Below are positions 8,071 through 15,967 of a stretch of 25,905 nt of DNA, in pieces. Source of the stretch: Gemmatimonadota bacterium (GTDB lineage: Bacteria; Latescibacterota; UBA2968; UBA8231). Made by a program: the position numbers and the translations under genes. The notes under the pieces are model-generated. The model had not been told where the DNA came from, ran no database searches, and was given only the letters and a program-made list of their open reading frames with translations. Location: the NCBI GenBank assembly GCA_002712305.1, contig PATE01000069.1:1-25905 (forward strand), written 5' to 3'. Each line of letters opens with the position of its first letter. The stretch's first letter is position 1.

Positions 8071-9335
8071 CAGAACAAGCGCACACCGACGAGGGCTTCG
8101 AGACTGGCCAGCGTCTTTTCGTAGTCGATATGATGATGATGCATTTGGATCTCGTATTGCTGAACCGCGACCTGGCTGTCGAGGAGGGTACCGAAGTCGA
8201 CGTGGTCGACCCGATATCCGGCGATGGCGGCGGTCAGGGCCTGCTCGGCTTGCGGAAGGATCGCCTGGCGCAGCAACTCCATCTGGTCCCGGTGGAGCCG
8301 GGCCTTCACCAGCAGTTCCTGTAGGCCCAGTTCGATCTGCAGACGCAACGCCTCGACCTCGGCCGACGCAGCCCGCTGTCGCTGTTGCGCCTCGGCGGCC
8401 TGCTCGTGCTCCCGTTCGGCGCGCCACAGAGGCAAACGCACGGCGACCCCGGCGGAGAGGAAGTCTCGACCGGCGACGGCATCCTCTTCGAAACTGCGCT
8501 GCCGATACGCCACGCTGAAATCAAAGTCGGGTCTGGCCGCCAGTTTTGCCAGGTGTTCTGCCGCTTTCCAGTGCTCGCGCTCCCATCGCAGTTCTGCCAG
8601 GGCCGGGCGGGAGGCGATGGCCATCTGCGTCAAGTCGGCCAAACCGTAGTCGAGATGTGTCGCCGGCGTCATGCTTGCGCTGGCGATCGGCGTTCCGATC
8701 GCGCGAGATCTCAGAGCATTGAGGCGGGCCTCCGCCACATCCCTCCTGGCGTGAAGCGACAGGAGTCGGTCACCGAGGCTCGACAGTAAGAGCTGTGCCT
8801 TGAGAATGTCTTGCTGCCGTCCTGTGCCCACGGCGTATTTCGTCTGCGCCATGCGCACGTAGTCACGAATCAGGTCCTGGTTTCGTGCGGTGATGGCCAA
8901 GGCCTGATCGACGAAGACGAGTTCGAGATACGCTTGCTTCACCGCCTCGACGAGGCGAGCCGCCTCGTCTTCGGTCCGAGCCTCGGCGATCTGTGTTCGT
9001 GTAGACGCCAGTTGGCGCTCGGCTTCACGGCGACCGGGCCAGGGCAGGCTCTGCGAAAGACCCAACTGTCGACCGCTCATGGGAGAACTGTCCGTGTCCC
9101 ACTTACCGAGCGGTACATTGAGCAGATCGAAGCGGAGATGTGGATCGGGCAGTGCTGCCGCCGGTCGTTCAGCGTGCCTCTGCGCGGTCGCCAATGCGGA
9201 CAGGGCCTCAAGCCGCGGATGCCGTGACAGGGCCTCGGCGATAAGCACCTCAAGTTGCGCGGTCTGCGCTGCAGCACTCTGCAGCAGAAGGCCAAGTACC
9301 AGGATCAGCCGGCACGGGAGTGGAGTCGTTCGCAT
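8070..9335 (-). CDS. cusC: TolC-family outer-membrane channel of the Cus system
   Basis: 421 aa from ATG 9335, with GAGGT about 8 bases upstream. The signal peptide is LILVLGLLLQSAAAQ. The body has the long heptad-rich helices and two-fold repeat of outer-membrane efflux proteins: PLPDPHL-type N-terminal part (here AALPDPHLRFDLLN), LGLSQSLPWPGRRE, YAVGTGRQQDILKAQ, and in the second half AGVAVRLPLWRAERE, YRVDHVDFGTLLDSQ. No lipobox is seen, unlike E. coli CusC. A run of four His (QMHHHH) lies near the C-terminus and could bind metal. It is the first of the three pump genes and its stop overlaps the start chosen for cusB. The 227-base gap upstream separates it from the Cys-rich gene. Confidence 0.88.
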   Translation of the reverse strand: MRTTPLPCRLILVLGLLLQSAAAQTAQLEVLIAEALSRHPRLEALSALATAQRHAERPAAALPDPHLRFDLLNVPLGKWDTDSSPMSGRQLGLSQSLPWPGRREAERQLASTRTQIAEARTEDEAARLVEAVKQAYLELVFVDQALAITARNQDLIRDYVRMAQTKYAVGTGRQQDILKAQLLLSSLGDRLLSLHARRDVAEARLNALRSRAIGTPIASASMTPATHLDYGLADLTQMAIASRPALAELRWEREHWKAAEHLAKLAARPDFDFSVAYRQRSFEEDAVAGRDFLSAGVAVRLPLWRAEREHEQAAEAQQRQRAASAEVEALRLQIELGLQELLVKARLHRDQMELLRQAILPQAEQALTAAIAGYRVDHVDFGTLLDSQVAVQQYEIQMHHHHIDYEKTLASLEALVGVRLF

Positions 9336-9352
9336 CTGTTTCTACCTCGCAC

Positions 9353-9366
9353 TGCTGAGTTCAGCA
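9353..9366 (-). promoter_or_regulatory. Small inverted repeat upstream of cusC
   Basis: TGCTGA and TCAGCA, separated by GT, form a perfect 6-bp inverted repeat 18-31 bases before the cusC ATG. The position would suit an operator or leader hairpin. No CueR- or CusR-like consensus is recognised, and a repeat this short can arise by chance. The rest of the 227-base gap (9336-9562) holds nothing else I can support. Confidence 0.25.
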
Positions 9367-9562
9367 ACGTGACTCAGATTCAGCCTTCCGTCGTGCAGAG
9401 TTCGGGCTCTACAGGCGAAACTGAAGAATCTGAGACAGGTGATCGGCTTGCATCGGGGTCAGCCACGACGCGACCAGCCGCCCGGTCGGTATGGACCGGA
9501 GAACGGCCGTCGGCACAGACACGGGAAACCCGGGACTGGCCCAACAGGATCAGAGGGGTGAA

Positions 9563-9928
9563 TCAGATGAGAAGTGAGGCGTGGAGCAGAAAGAGCGGTG
9601 GGGCGTGGGCGAAACGAACCGCCACGTCAGCGTTGCCCGTCTTGTAGGCGTCGGTGACAGGACTTGCGGTGGCGATCTGCGTCGTCCACAACTGCAACGA
9701 TTCGACGGACCCTTCCGCCGGTGGCGTGATCGCCTCGACGGGATCTGTTGTCGTCCACTCACCGGAACAGCTCGGACCACAGCAACAGGCCGGCAGGATC
9801 TGAGAGCCTTCCATCGGCGTCGACCCGGCACATGCACCTGCGGGACAGGGCAGCGCGCCGAACACGACCAACTGAACCAGCAGGAGCAGGCTCGCAGTCG
9901 AGGACAGGATGGGATGGCGGTGTTTCAT
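9563..9928 (-). CDS. Small exported Cys-rich protein, likely Cus accessory
   Basis: 121 aa from ATG 9928, with a CGGAG site upstream. Residues about 7-26 form a hydrophobic signal segment (ILSSTASLLLLVQLVVFG). Six cysteines follow: C28 and C33 in CPAGAC, and C48-C50 with C54 in ACCCGPSC. These are plausible soft-metal thiol ligands in the periplasm. The acidic/polar middle leads to a C-terminal APPLFLLHASLLI. Similar short Cys-rich exported proteins are often found beside cusCBA or czc genes, but their role is not established, so copper binding is inference. It lies on the same strand just upstream of cusC and just after the methyltransferase gene (30 bases apart), so it may be the first gene of the efflux operon. 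Confidence 0.7.
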   Translation of the reverse strand: MKHRHPILSSTASLLLLVQLVVFGALPCPAGACAGSTPMEGSQILPACCCGPSCSGEWTTTDPVEAITPPAEGSVESLQLWTTQIATASPVTDAYKTGNADVAVRFAHAPPLFLLHASLLI

Positions 9929-9958
9929 CGGGACTCCGGTGTGGGTCTACCAGTCAAT

Positions 9959-10858
9959 CTACCCGGGCTTTTGCGAATCGGCAACAGAAGGCTTTTGCAG
10001 CGCGAGCCACATGGTGTCGTAGAGATTGTGCCTGAACACCATGTGAAAGAGTCGTGCCGTTGCGTAAATCACCTTGTGGACGACGGCCCCGATGCCACCG
10101 CTGACGTAGTATGGATCCAGCGCCATATCCACGATCTCCAGCGACTGCGACTTCATCAGGTAGGCAGCCGTCTTCTGTGTAAAGTGAGACAGGTGGATTT
10201 CGGTCAGGGTTCCCTCCAATGAGATCTTTGGGAGGGTGTGCTTACCGTAGTTCTTGAACTTGCCAATGCCAGCCACCTTGAGCACGGCCCTGACGCCCTG
10301 CCGAACCTTCGAATGGATCTCGTTGGGAATGGCGATGATCAGAATCCCACCTGGCTTGAGCAGATCCCTGCAGCGAGCGATAAAGGCCGACGGGTCGGGC
10401 ACATGCTCCAGCACGTGGAACGCCGTGACCACGTCGAACTGTTTGTCGAACTGAATCTCCTCGATCTGTCCCTGGTGGATATCGAAACCGTATCTCGACT
10501 TGGCGATGGAGATGGCATTGTCCGAAACCTCCGTCCCCTCTACACGAAAGTGCCTCTGTGCATGGGAGAGGAACTGACCGATACCGGTACCCACATCGAG
10601 GAGATCTCCCGCTTGTCGGTATTTCAGGACGCGCTTCAGTCGCCGCCGCCAGAGGGTATCGCGACTCGCCTCCTGGGCCAGCCACGCATCGTATTGATCT
10701 TCTTCAGAGTAGAAACGCTGGATCTCAGCGAACGTGGGCCGCGGCGAGTCGAAGATGAAACCGCACTCGGTGCACTGACACAGATGATGCTCTGTATCGA
10801 TCGTAGCAACCGGATCTGTGCCGCAAAGATTGCAGCTGCTGATAACCTCTGACTCCAT
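9959..10858 (-). CDS. Class I SAM-dependent methyltransferase with N-terminal zinc ribbon
   Basis: 299 aa from ATG 10858, preceded by GAGGAG about 8 bases away; the open frame continues upstream but without family resemblance. The N-terminus has a CxxC pair (C9, C12) and a second pair in CQCTECG (C29, C32), typical of the zinc-ribbon that precedes methyltransferase domains in sugar-modifying enzymes. SAM motif I is LLDVGTGIGQFL (residues 87-98). FDVVTAFHVLEHVPDP and LLKPGGILIIAIPNE follow, as in the methyltransf_11/23 group. The substrate is unknown; surface-sugar or lipid modification is the usual role of close relatives. It sits between the cus and ars genes, but nothing in it suggests metal resistance. 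In particular the ArsM cysteine pattern is not evident. Confidence 0.85.
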   Translation of the reverse strand: MESEVISSCNLCGTDPVATIDTEHHLCQCTECGFIFDSPRPTFAEIQRFYSEEDQYDAWLAQEASRDTLWRRRLKRVLKYRQAGDLLDVGTGIGQFLSHAQRHFRVEGTEVSDNAISIAKSRYGFDIHQGQIEEIQFDKQFDVVTAFHVLEHVPDPSAFIARCRDLLKPGGILIIAIPNEIHSKVRQGVRAVLKVAGIGKFKNYGKHTLPKISLEGTLTEIHLSHFTQKTAAYLMKSQSLEIVDMALDPYYVSGGIGAVVHKVIYATARLFHMVFRHNLYDTMWLALQKPSVADSQKPG

Positions 10859-10974
10859 GAAGCACTCCTCGACGACCCAACAGATGGACAGATGATGGCA
10901 TCGCCCAGGACCCGGACACGAAGCGACGCGCCTATAAAGATGCGGCGCCGTGCGAGTCCGCGCACCCATGGAGA

Positions 10975-11088
10975 TCAGTTGGTCAACAGAACCGCCCCCA
11001 CCAGTCCCCACGCACCGGTGAACGCACCGAATGCCAACAGCGGTCTCCAGAGCCGGGATATGAAGTGTTGGGTCGATTTAGCGGCCAT
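10975..11088 (-). CDS. Possible 37-aa single-membrane-span peptide
   Basis: The ATG at 11088 opens a frame of 37 codons: MAAKSTQHF, basic SRLWRP, a hydrophobic span [19 protein letters not shown], then TN and stop. A basic N-terminus followed by one hydrophobic helix is typical of small membrane peptides. The ribosome site is poor (AAGG far upstream). The start lies just upstream, on the same strand, of the methyltransferase, whose ATG is 116 bases downstream of this stop. I recognise no family. It may be chance. Confidence 0.3.
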   Translation of the reverse strand: MAAKSTQHFISRLWRPLLAFGAFTGAWGLVGAVLLTN

Positions 11089-11129
11089 GCCAGGGCCTTA
11101 GCAACGGTCATGCCGACCTGGCCACCATC

Positions 11130-11163
11130 GAGGCGCCTCTTGAATACCGACCAGGACCTGGTC
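11130..11163 (+). promoter_or_regulatory. Two adjacent palindromes in the gap before the ACR3 gene
   Basis: GAGGCGCCTC (11130-11139) is a perfect 10-base palindrome. Ten bases later GACCAGG-A-CCTGGTC (11149-11163) is a perfect 7+1+7 inverted repeat. They lie in the divergent gap between the minus-strand small ORF and the plus-strand ars genes, where an ArsR or other operator would be expected. The sequence does not match the usual ArsR box (ATCAA-N6-TTGAT), so the assignment is positional only. Confidence 0.3.
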
Positions 11164-11165
11164 TG

Positions 11166-12231
11166 GTGGCCTGCCCTCTGTTTGCCTCAGTGAGGCGGCC
11201 CAACCCCACGAAGCAGGACACCCAAGTCCCGTTCGGCCGAAGAAATGAGCCTCAATTGGCGAAAATGGCCAGTTGCCGAACGGATACGCCACGGGGATGG
11301 TGGTGGTACGAATCCTGCTCCTGTCCTTGGCGGTGTCCCCCCCCCCCGCTGGCAAAAGTCCGCTACGAACAGTTGCTGCGGGTCTTTGCCAATACACGCG
11401 TCTTGGGCCTGTCGCTGGTGCAGAACTGGCTGATCGGACCTGTGCTGATGTTCGTGTTGGCACTGATCTTCCTGCGCGATCAACCCCAGTACATGGTGGG
11501 ACTGATCATGATCGGTCTGGCACGCTGCATCGCCATGGTCATCGTCTGGAATGAACTGGCCCGTGGGGATACCGAATACGCGGCGGCGCTGGTGGCTTTC
11601 AACTCGCTGTTTCAGATCCTGTTCTATTCGGTGTATGCGTGGATCTTCCTGACGATTCTGCCGCCCTTCTTCGGATTGCAGGGGATCATCGTCGACATCT
11701 CCATGGGGCAGATCGCAGAAAGTGTCCTCATCTATCTGGGGATTCCCTTCTTCGGCGGCATGCTGACACGCGCGGTCCTGCTGCGGTCGCATGGACGAGA
11801 GTGGTACGAGTCGGTCTTCATTCCACGAATCAGTCCTCTCACGCTCGTGGCACTGCTGTTCACCATCGTGGTCATGTTCAGCTTTCAAGGCGAACGGATC
11901 GTCGCTCTGCCTCTGGATGTACTGCGAATCGCTGTGCCACTGCTGATCTACTTCGTCGTCATGTTTCTCGTGTCCTTCTGGATGGGCAAGAAGGTGGGTG
12001 CCAACTACGGTCAGAGTGCGACCCTGTCGTTCACAGCGGCGAGCAATAACTTTGAACTCGCCGTCGCCGTCGCCGTATTCGGCATCGGTTCGGGTGCGGC
12101 TCTGGCCGCCGTGATTGGCCCCCTCGTCGAGGTGCCCGTCCTCATCGGTCTACGTCAACGTGGCGCTCTGGTTTCGTCAACGCTGGTTTGGACTCGACAT
12201 GCCCTCTGATATGGTCCCGGAGAGATCGTGA
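11166..12231 (+). CDS. ACR3-family arsenite efflux permease, damaged at both ends
   Basis: The central part is a clear ACR3 (Bile/As(III) permease superfamily) membrane protein: [47 protein letters not shown] (with the conserved thiolate Cys), [51 protein letters not shown]. Homology starts only at about 11343, directly after an 11-C tract. The first transmembrane helix (about 50 residues, normally ending LMMYPPLAK) is missing, and the preceding translation is not membrane-like. At 12147-12150 the frame breaks: the open frame ends at 12209 with a non-homologous tail, whereas another frame reads [21 protein letters not shown] and stops at 12231, overlapping arsR as TGATG. The true gene therefore ends at 12231. 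Its role is export of arsenite, paired with arsR and arsC. Confidence 0.85.
11337..11347 (+). repeat. 11-base C homopolymer at the truncated 5' end of ACR3
   Basis: Eleven consecutive C lie exactly where ACR3 similarity begins. Upstream bases do not encode the missing N-terminal helix in any frame I checked. The tract mirrors the G11 tract at 13070-13080 on the other side of the ars cassette. Confidence 0.9.
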
Positions 12232-12629
12232 TGGACAACGATGTAGAAATCTTCAAAGCCTGTGCCGACGAAACGCGCCTGCGAATCCTCATCCTTCTCG
12301 GTGAGGGTCAGTTGTGCGTCTGTGAGATCGTCGATGTCCTCGGCATGCCTCAGGGAAAAGTGTCACGACACCTTGCAGTGCTTCGCCGAGCCGGTCTCGT
12401 AGATGACGAGCGTCGCGGCACATGGATCCACTATTCCTTGAGTCGGTCCAAGGCACCTTTCATGAGGCGACTTCGCACGTATGTGAAGGGAGAGGCCCGT
12501 GACAGTGAGCAGGCTACCACAGATCTGCAGCGACTGCAGGAGTTGTGCGACTGTGGTGAGATCTGCCTCGATGCCCAGACTGTGGCCCCCCGTCGCGCCG
12601 AGCGAATCGCGGCGGTCGGTGCAGGATGA
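12231..12629 (+). CDS. arsR: ArsR-family arsenic-responsive repressor
   Basis: 132 aa. ATG 12231 is preferred to the in-frame GTG 12228 because GGAGAG lies 6-8 bases upstream and the ATG overlaps the frame-corrected ACR3 stop (TGATG). Winged-helix ArsR/SmtB fold: FKACADETRLRILILL, then the metal-sensing motif QLCVCEI with C29 and C31 (the ELCVC As(III) site type), the recognition helix MPQGKVSRHLAVLRRAGLV and the wing DERRGTWIHYSL. As(III) binding to the vicinal thiols would release it from the ars promoter. Further cysteines occur near the C-terminus (ELCDCGEICLD), possibly an added site. The stop overlaps arsC by ATGA, so the cassette is one transcript. Confidence 0.93.
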   Translation: MDNDVEIFKACADETRLRILILLGEGQLCVCEIVDVLGMPQGKVSRHLAVLRRAGLVDDERRGTWIHYSLSRSKAPFMRRLRTYVKGEARDSEQATTDLQRLQELCDCGEICLDAQTVAPRRAERIAAVGAG

Positions 12630-13060
12630 ATCCACTACGCGTCCTGTTCCTTTGCACCGGAAACTCCTGTCGCAGTCAGATGGCCGAGGGTTGGGCACAC
12701 CACTTGAAGCCGGGCGTCGTGGAGGCCTACTCGGCGGGCATTGAAACCCACGGTCTCAACCCGCATGCCGTATCGGTGATGGCAGAGCAGGGCGTCGACA
12801 TTTCGGGCCAGGAGTCTCAGCATGTGGACGAGTTGGCCCATGTCGATATAGACGTGGTCGTCACCGTCTGTGATCGGGCCGCCGAGAGTTGCCCGGTCTT
12901 TCCAGGCACGACACGTGTCGTCCATCGGCCCTTCGACGATCCGCCGCGATTGGCGGCGACGGCCAGCAGCGAGGCCGAAGGCCTGGAACACTACCGCCGT
13001 GTACGTGATGAAATCAGAACCTTCGTCGATTCGCTTCCCCAGGCCGTCTCCGGGGGCTGA
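12626..13060 (+). CDS. arsC: Thioredoxin-dependent arsenate reductase (low-MW phosphatase fold)
   Basis: 144 aa. It reduces cytoplasmic arsenate to arsenite for export by ACR3. The P-loop CTGNSCRSQ carries C10 and R16. VCDRAAESCP supplies C82 and C89, which match exactly the C10/C82/C89 relay of S. aureus ArsC, so thioredoxin coupling is expected. RPFDDPPR provides the catalytic Asp region. The length is typical of the family. ATG 12626 overlaps the arsR stop (ATGA). The G11 homopolymer begins 9 bases after the stop codon. Confidence 0.95.
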   Translation: MNPLRVLFLCTGNSCRSQMAEGWAHHLKPGVVEAYSAGIETHGLNPHAVSVMAEQGVDISGQESQHVDELAHVDIDVVVTVCDRAAESCPVFPGTTRVVHRPFDDPPRLAATASSEAEGLEHYRRVRDEIRTFVDSLPQAVSGG

Positions 13061-13069
13061 TCTCTAGTC

Positions 13070-13080
13070 GGGGGGGGGGG
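13070..13080 (+). repeat. 11-base G homopolymer just after arsC
   Basis: Eleven consecutive G form the mirror of the C11 tract at 11337-11347. The next gene on the right (UroD-like) lacks its 5' part and its open frame begins at the last G of this tract. Confidence 0.9.
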
Positions 13081-14096
13081 TGCCATGCCGTGCGCGGCGG
13101 CTACACACGGTCTCGACCCAGCCAGGACGTCGTGCTTCGGGGGTTCGGCCTCGACAATCACCCGACTACCCCTATCGCATCGAGGTCGAGGGGCTGGCTG
13201 TCGAAGCAGATGTCGGTCCCGAGCAAGTGCACACGGTCGTGCACGCGCCATCTGGGGATGTGACAACCCATCTGGAACTGTCGGCTCAAATGATAGCGGA
13301 AGGGATATCGCTTCCCTTCGTACGACGATATCCGATCGAGTCGGTCGCCGATCTTCCGATTGTGGCAGAGGTCTTCGAACACTGCCGGGTCATTCCGACA
13401 CCGCAGGCCTACACACAATTTCACCAGCGGATCGGCGAAAGCGGTGTCGCCGTTGCCTCGGGCCCGATCGCGGCATCGCCCATGCATCTAGTCCTGCATG
13501 ATCTGATGGCGATGGATCAGTTCTTCTACCTCTACACCGATGAACTCGAGGCGTTACGAGCCTTTGCCGCTCGTCTTGAGCCGTTGTACGAGGCCTGCCT
13601 CGATGCCGTCGTCGAGAACGAGGCCGAAGTCGTGTTTTGGGCGGCCAACTACGATCGTGATCTCACGTGGCCACCCTTCCTTGAGCAGGAGATCGCCCCT
13701 TGGCTGCGGCGGGCGGCGGACCGCTTGCACGCTGCAAGAAAGCTGTTGCTCACCCATTGTGATGGCGAGAATGATCGCATCGGCCATGTCTTCGGCGACT
13801 GCGGCGTAGACGTCGTGGAATCGGTCTGCCCCTCACCGATGACGAGTCTCGATCAGCACGGGCTGCGCACGGCCTTCGGCCCCAACGTCACCATCTGGGG
13901 TGGTGTTCCATCGGTGGCTCTCCTTGAAGCCTCCATGTCAACGGTGGATTTCCACACGTATGTAGATGACATGTGCGAACAGATCGGCGATGGGCATCGA
14001 TGGATCCTCGGCGTCTCCGACAATGTGCCACCTGATGCCGACCTGTCGCGCCTCGAATACCTTGGCACGCGTTTCACCGAGGTGGCCAGCGGCTGA
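13080..14096 (+). CDS. UroD-like (uroporphyrinogen decarboxylase/corrinoid methyltransferase family) protein, 5'-truncated
   Basis: The open frame of 338 aa begins with GTG inside the G11 tract. Recognisable family sequence starts only around YRIEVEGLAVEADVG (about 13170). The normal N-terminus (about 70-100 residues, with the R.PVD-type motif) is missing, and the first ~30 codons (CRARRLHTVSTQ) look like non-coding sequence. The core is typical of the UroD/MtaA TIM barrel: GVAVASGPIAASPMHLVLHDLMAMDQFFYLY, AEVVFWAANYD, LLLTHCDGEN (metal-site-like His-Cys), GVDVVESVCPSPMTS, ILGVSDNVPPDADL near the end. Such proteins in environmental bacteria are usually demethylases or uncharacterised, not heme enzymes. 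It precedes an HprA-like dehydrogenase on the same strand. The break at the G tract may be an assembly fault. Confidence 0.75.
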   Translation: MPCRARRLHTVSTQPGRRASGVRPRQSPDYPYRIEVEGLAVEADVGPEQVHTVVHAPSGDVTTHLELSAQMIAEGISLPFVRRYPIESVADLPIVAEVFEHCRVIPTPQAYTQFHQRIGESGVAVASGPIAASPMHLVLHDLMAMDQFFYLYTDELEALRAFAARLEPLYEACLDAVVENEAEVVFWAANYDRDLTWPPFLEQEIAPWLRRAADRLHAARKLLLTHCDGENDRIGHVFGDCGVDVVESVCPSPMTSLDQHGLRTAFGPNVTIWGGVPSVALLEASMSTVDFHTYVDDMCEQIGDGHRWILGVSDNVPPDADLSRLEYLGTRFTEVASG

Positions 14097-14235
14097 TCGT
14101 GGCCATGATGTAGATCCTGCGTGCCGGTCAATCTCGAAGTGGCCGTGATGCCCTCGCGCTTGCCGGCGCTCCGGCGCAAGCCCAACTTCGGTCCGGAAAG
14201 AAATCGTCCAGCACCCGAATCCGGATTAAGTCATT

Positions 14236-15189
14236 ATGAAGATCGTCGTCCTCGACGGTTATGCATTGAACCCCGGCGATCTCAGTTGGGATGGCCTCGC
14301 CGACCTCGGCGACCTGACCGTACACGAACACTCCACCGCGGATCAGGTGATCGAACGCGCCGCGGGCGCCGAAGTATTGCTGACCAACAAGTGTCCTGTC
14401 GGCGCCGAGCAGATTGCACAGTTACCTGACCTGCGCTACATCGGTGTCCTGGCCACAGGCTTCAACATCGTCGATGTCGAGGCAGCGCGGTCCCGTGATA
14501 TCCCCGTCGTCAACGTCCCCACCTATGGCACTTCGTCCGTGGCGCAGATGGTGTTCGCTCACATCCTCCACCTCACACAGAATGTGGGTCACCATGCGAC
14601 GACGGTGAGTGAAGGGCGCTGGGCTGCGAATCGCGATTTCTGCTACTGGGATACGTCGCAGGTGGAGTTGGAGAATCTCGTCCTGGGTATCATCGGATTT
14701 GGTCGCATCGGTCGTCGTGTCAGCGAACTGGCGCTCGCCTTTGGTATGAGCGTCGTCACCGCGACCCGTGATGGGCGAGCCCCTGACGCGACCGGCATTC
14801 GCAACGTAGACCTGGACGAATTGTTTTCACTCAGCGACATCATCTCCCTGCACTGCCCGCTGACCCCGCAGACAGAGGGAATCGTCAGTGCCCAGCGCTT
14901 GTCGCTGATGAAGTCGACGGCTTTCCTCGTGAATACGAGTCGAGGTCCACTCATCGACGAAGGAGCCCTGCTGAGCGCGTTGAACGACGGGCGGATCGCG
15001 GGTGCAGGTCTCGATGTGCTGGCCATCGAACCACCCAAGGCGAATCATCCGCTGTATGGGGCGAAAAACTGCTTCATCACACCCCATATCGCATGGGCCA
15101 CCGGTGCGGCGCGAACGCGATTGCTCGACACGGTCGTCGACAATGTCCGCGCCTTCGCGGCAGGTACCCCACAGAACGTGGTAAACTGA
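14236..15189 (+). CDS. D-2-hydroxyacid dehydrogenase, hydroxypyruvate/glycerate type
   Basis: 317 aa from ATG 14236; the ribosome site is weak. An NAD(P)-dependent enzyme that interconverts 2-oxoacids and D-2-hydroxyacids, such as hydroxypyruvate and glycerate. The Rossmann motif is GIIGFGRIGRRV. The catalytic triad is visible as Arg in NTSRGPLIDE, Glu in AIEPPKANHP and His in ITPHIAWATG. The ATGFN and VPTYGTSSVAQ motifs near the active site resemble the HprA/GyaR branch more than SerA. No ACT domain follows. The 139-base gap before it carries only a short stem (GCCGG/CCGGC near 14163-14176) without a T-run. Neighbouring sugar-acid genes suggest a catabolic role; the substrate is not certain. 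Confidence 0.87.
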   Translation: MKIVVLDGYALNPGDLSWDGLADLGDLTVHEHSTADQVIERAAGAEVLLTNKCPVGAEQIAQLPDLRYIGVLATGFNIVDVEAARSRDIPVVNVPTYGTSSVAQMVFAHILHLTQNVGHHATTVSEGRWAANRDFCYWDTSQVELENLVLGIIGFGRIGRRVSELALAFGMSVVTATRDGRAPDATGIRNVDLDELFSLSDIISLHCPLTPQTEGIVSAQRLSLMKSTAFLVNTSRGPLIDEGALLSALNDGRIAGAGLDVLAIEPPKANHPLYGAKNCFITPHIAWATGAARTRLLDTVVDNVRAFAAGTPQNVVN

Positions 15190-15337
15190 TCTGATCGACG
15201 ATTTTCGGGCTATCGGGAAAACAGTGCCTCGACCTGTGACGCCACGGTCTGTTCGGCTCCTAGCAGATACCCCGCATGACGATGCCGCAGATCGCCCTTG
15301 ATGCATCTCTGGTCCCGAGCCTTCAGGTAGGTCTACG

Positions 15338-15810
15338 TCATCGATCGTCGGCGCCGCGATCGTCGAGATAGCTGGCCAACTCCGCCACTTCGGAACCACC
15401 CGTGAGTTCGAGGAAGCTCCCGCCTCCAGCAGCAGACGTACTACGTCGAGTTTGCCACGGGCCGCGGCGAAATCCAGTGGCCGGTGCTGATTGTGCCGGC
15501 GTGAATTGGACCAGTAACCCTCCTGCTGCAGCAGATCGGGATCCTGGTCGATCAACGTTCGGAGCGTGTTCAGATCTTGTTGCTGGATGGCCGCCTCCAC
15601 CGCGCTGACCGATGGCGCCTCGGCAGACTCCACGTGGGCCTTGAGTTTGGGCCAACTGGTGAAACCGTATTCGAGGGCAAGTTGATACTGGGAATCAGCA
15701 ACGGACGTGGCCGATCCGGTGGAAAGCAGTTCGGCTGCCTGCTTCTTCAGGTGGCGGAGATCCGGATTCTGCGGCAAAGAGCGGTTGGCGCGGGGGGCTT
15801 GGGTCGACAT
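15338..15810 (-). pseudogene. Ankyrin-repeat protein, truncated or frameshifted
   Basis: ATG 15810 follows a strong AGGAGGT. The N-terminus is the arrangement common before ankyrin repeats in these bacteria: DLRHLKKQAAELL, then YQLALEYGFTSWPKLKAHVES. One repeat follows: VEAAIQQQDLNTLRTLIDQDPDLL and RPLDFAAARGKLDVVRLLLEAGAS. After about 15425 the frame no longer looks like a repeat. A second frame reads GSEVAELASYLDDRGADD, the end of another ankyrin unit, and stops at 15338. The original frame stays open to 14827, but only as an antisense shadow of the hydroxyacid dehydrogenase. I read this as a gene that lost part of a repeat and shifted frame, or a sequencing fault. Ankyrin repeats mediate protein binding; the partner is unknown. 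Confidence 0.65.
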
Positions 15811-15967
15811 GGCGACCTCCTCTCATGGATCGCCCGATTGTCCGCATGTGCCGGGCCGAAAGAAGGATCGCTTGACGTGATGACTGCGACGATGGGCTTA
15901 GACCCTTTCCGCGGACCGGTGGCACTCGCTGATGCCGAGCACAAGGATATAGACAGCTCTCGCCGTG

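Noticed and set aside
11166-11336. Real N-terminus of the ACR3 protein
   Set aside because: The translation is Arg/Pro/Trp-rich with no membrane helix, whereas the family has a hydrophobic first helix here.
14158-14180. Terminator between the UroD-like and dehydrogenase genes
   Set aside because: The GCCGG/CCGGC stem is short and has no following T-run.
14827-15337. Long C-terminal half of the ankyrin ORF
   Set aside because: It is antisense to a clearly conserved dehydrogenase and has no family resemblance; it is a shadow frame.
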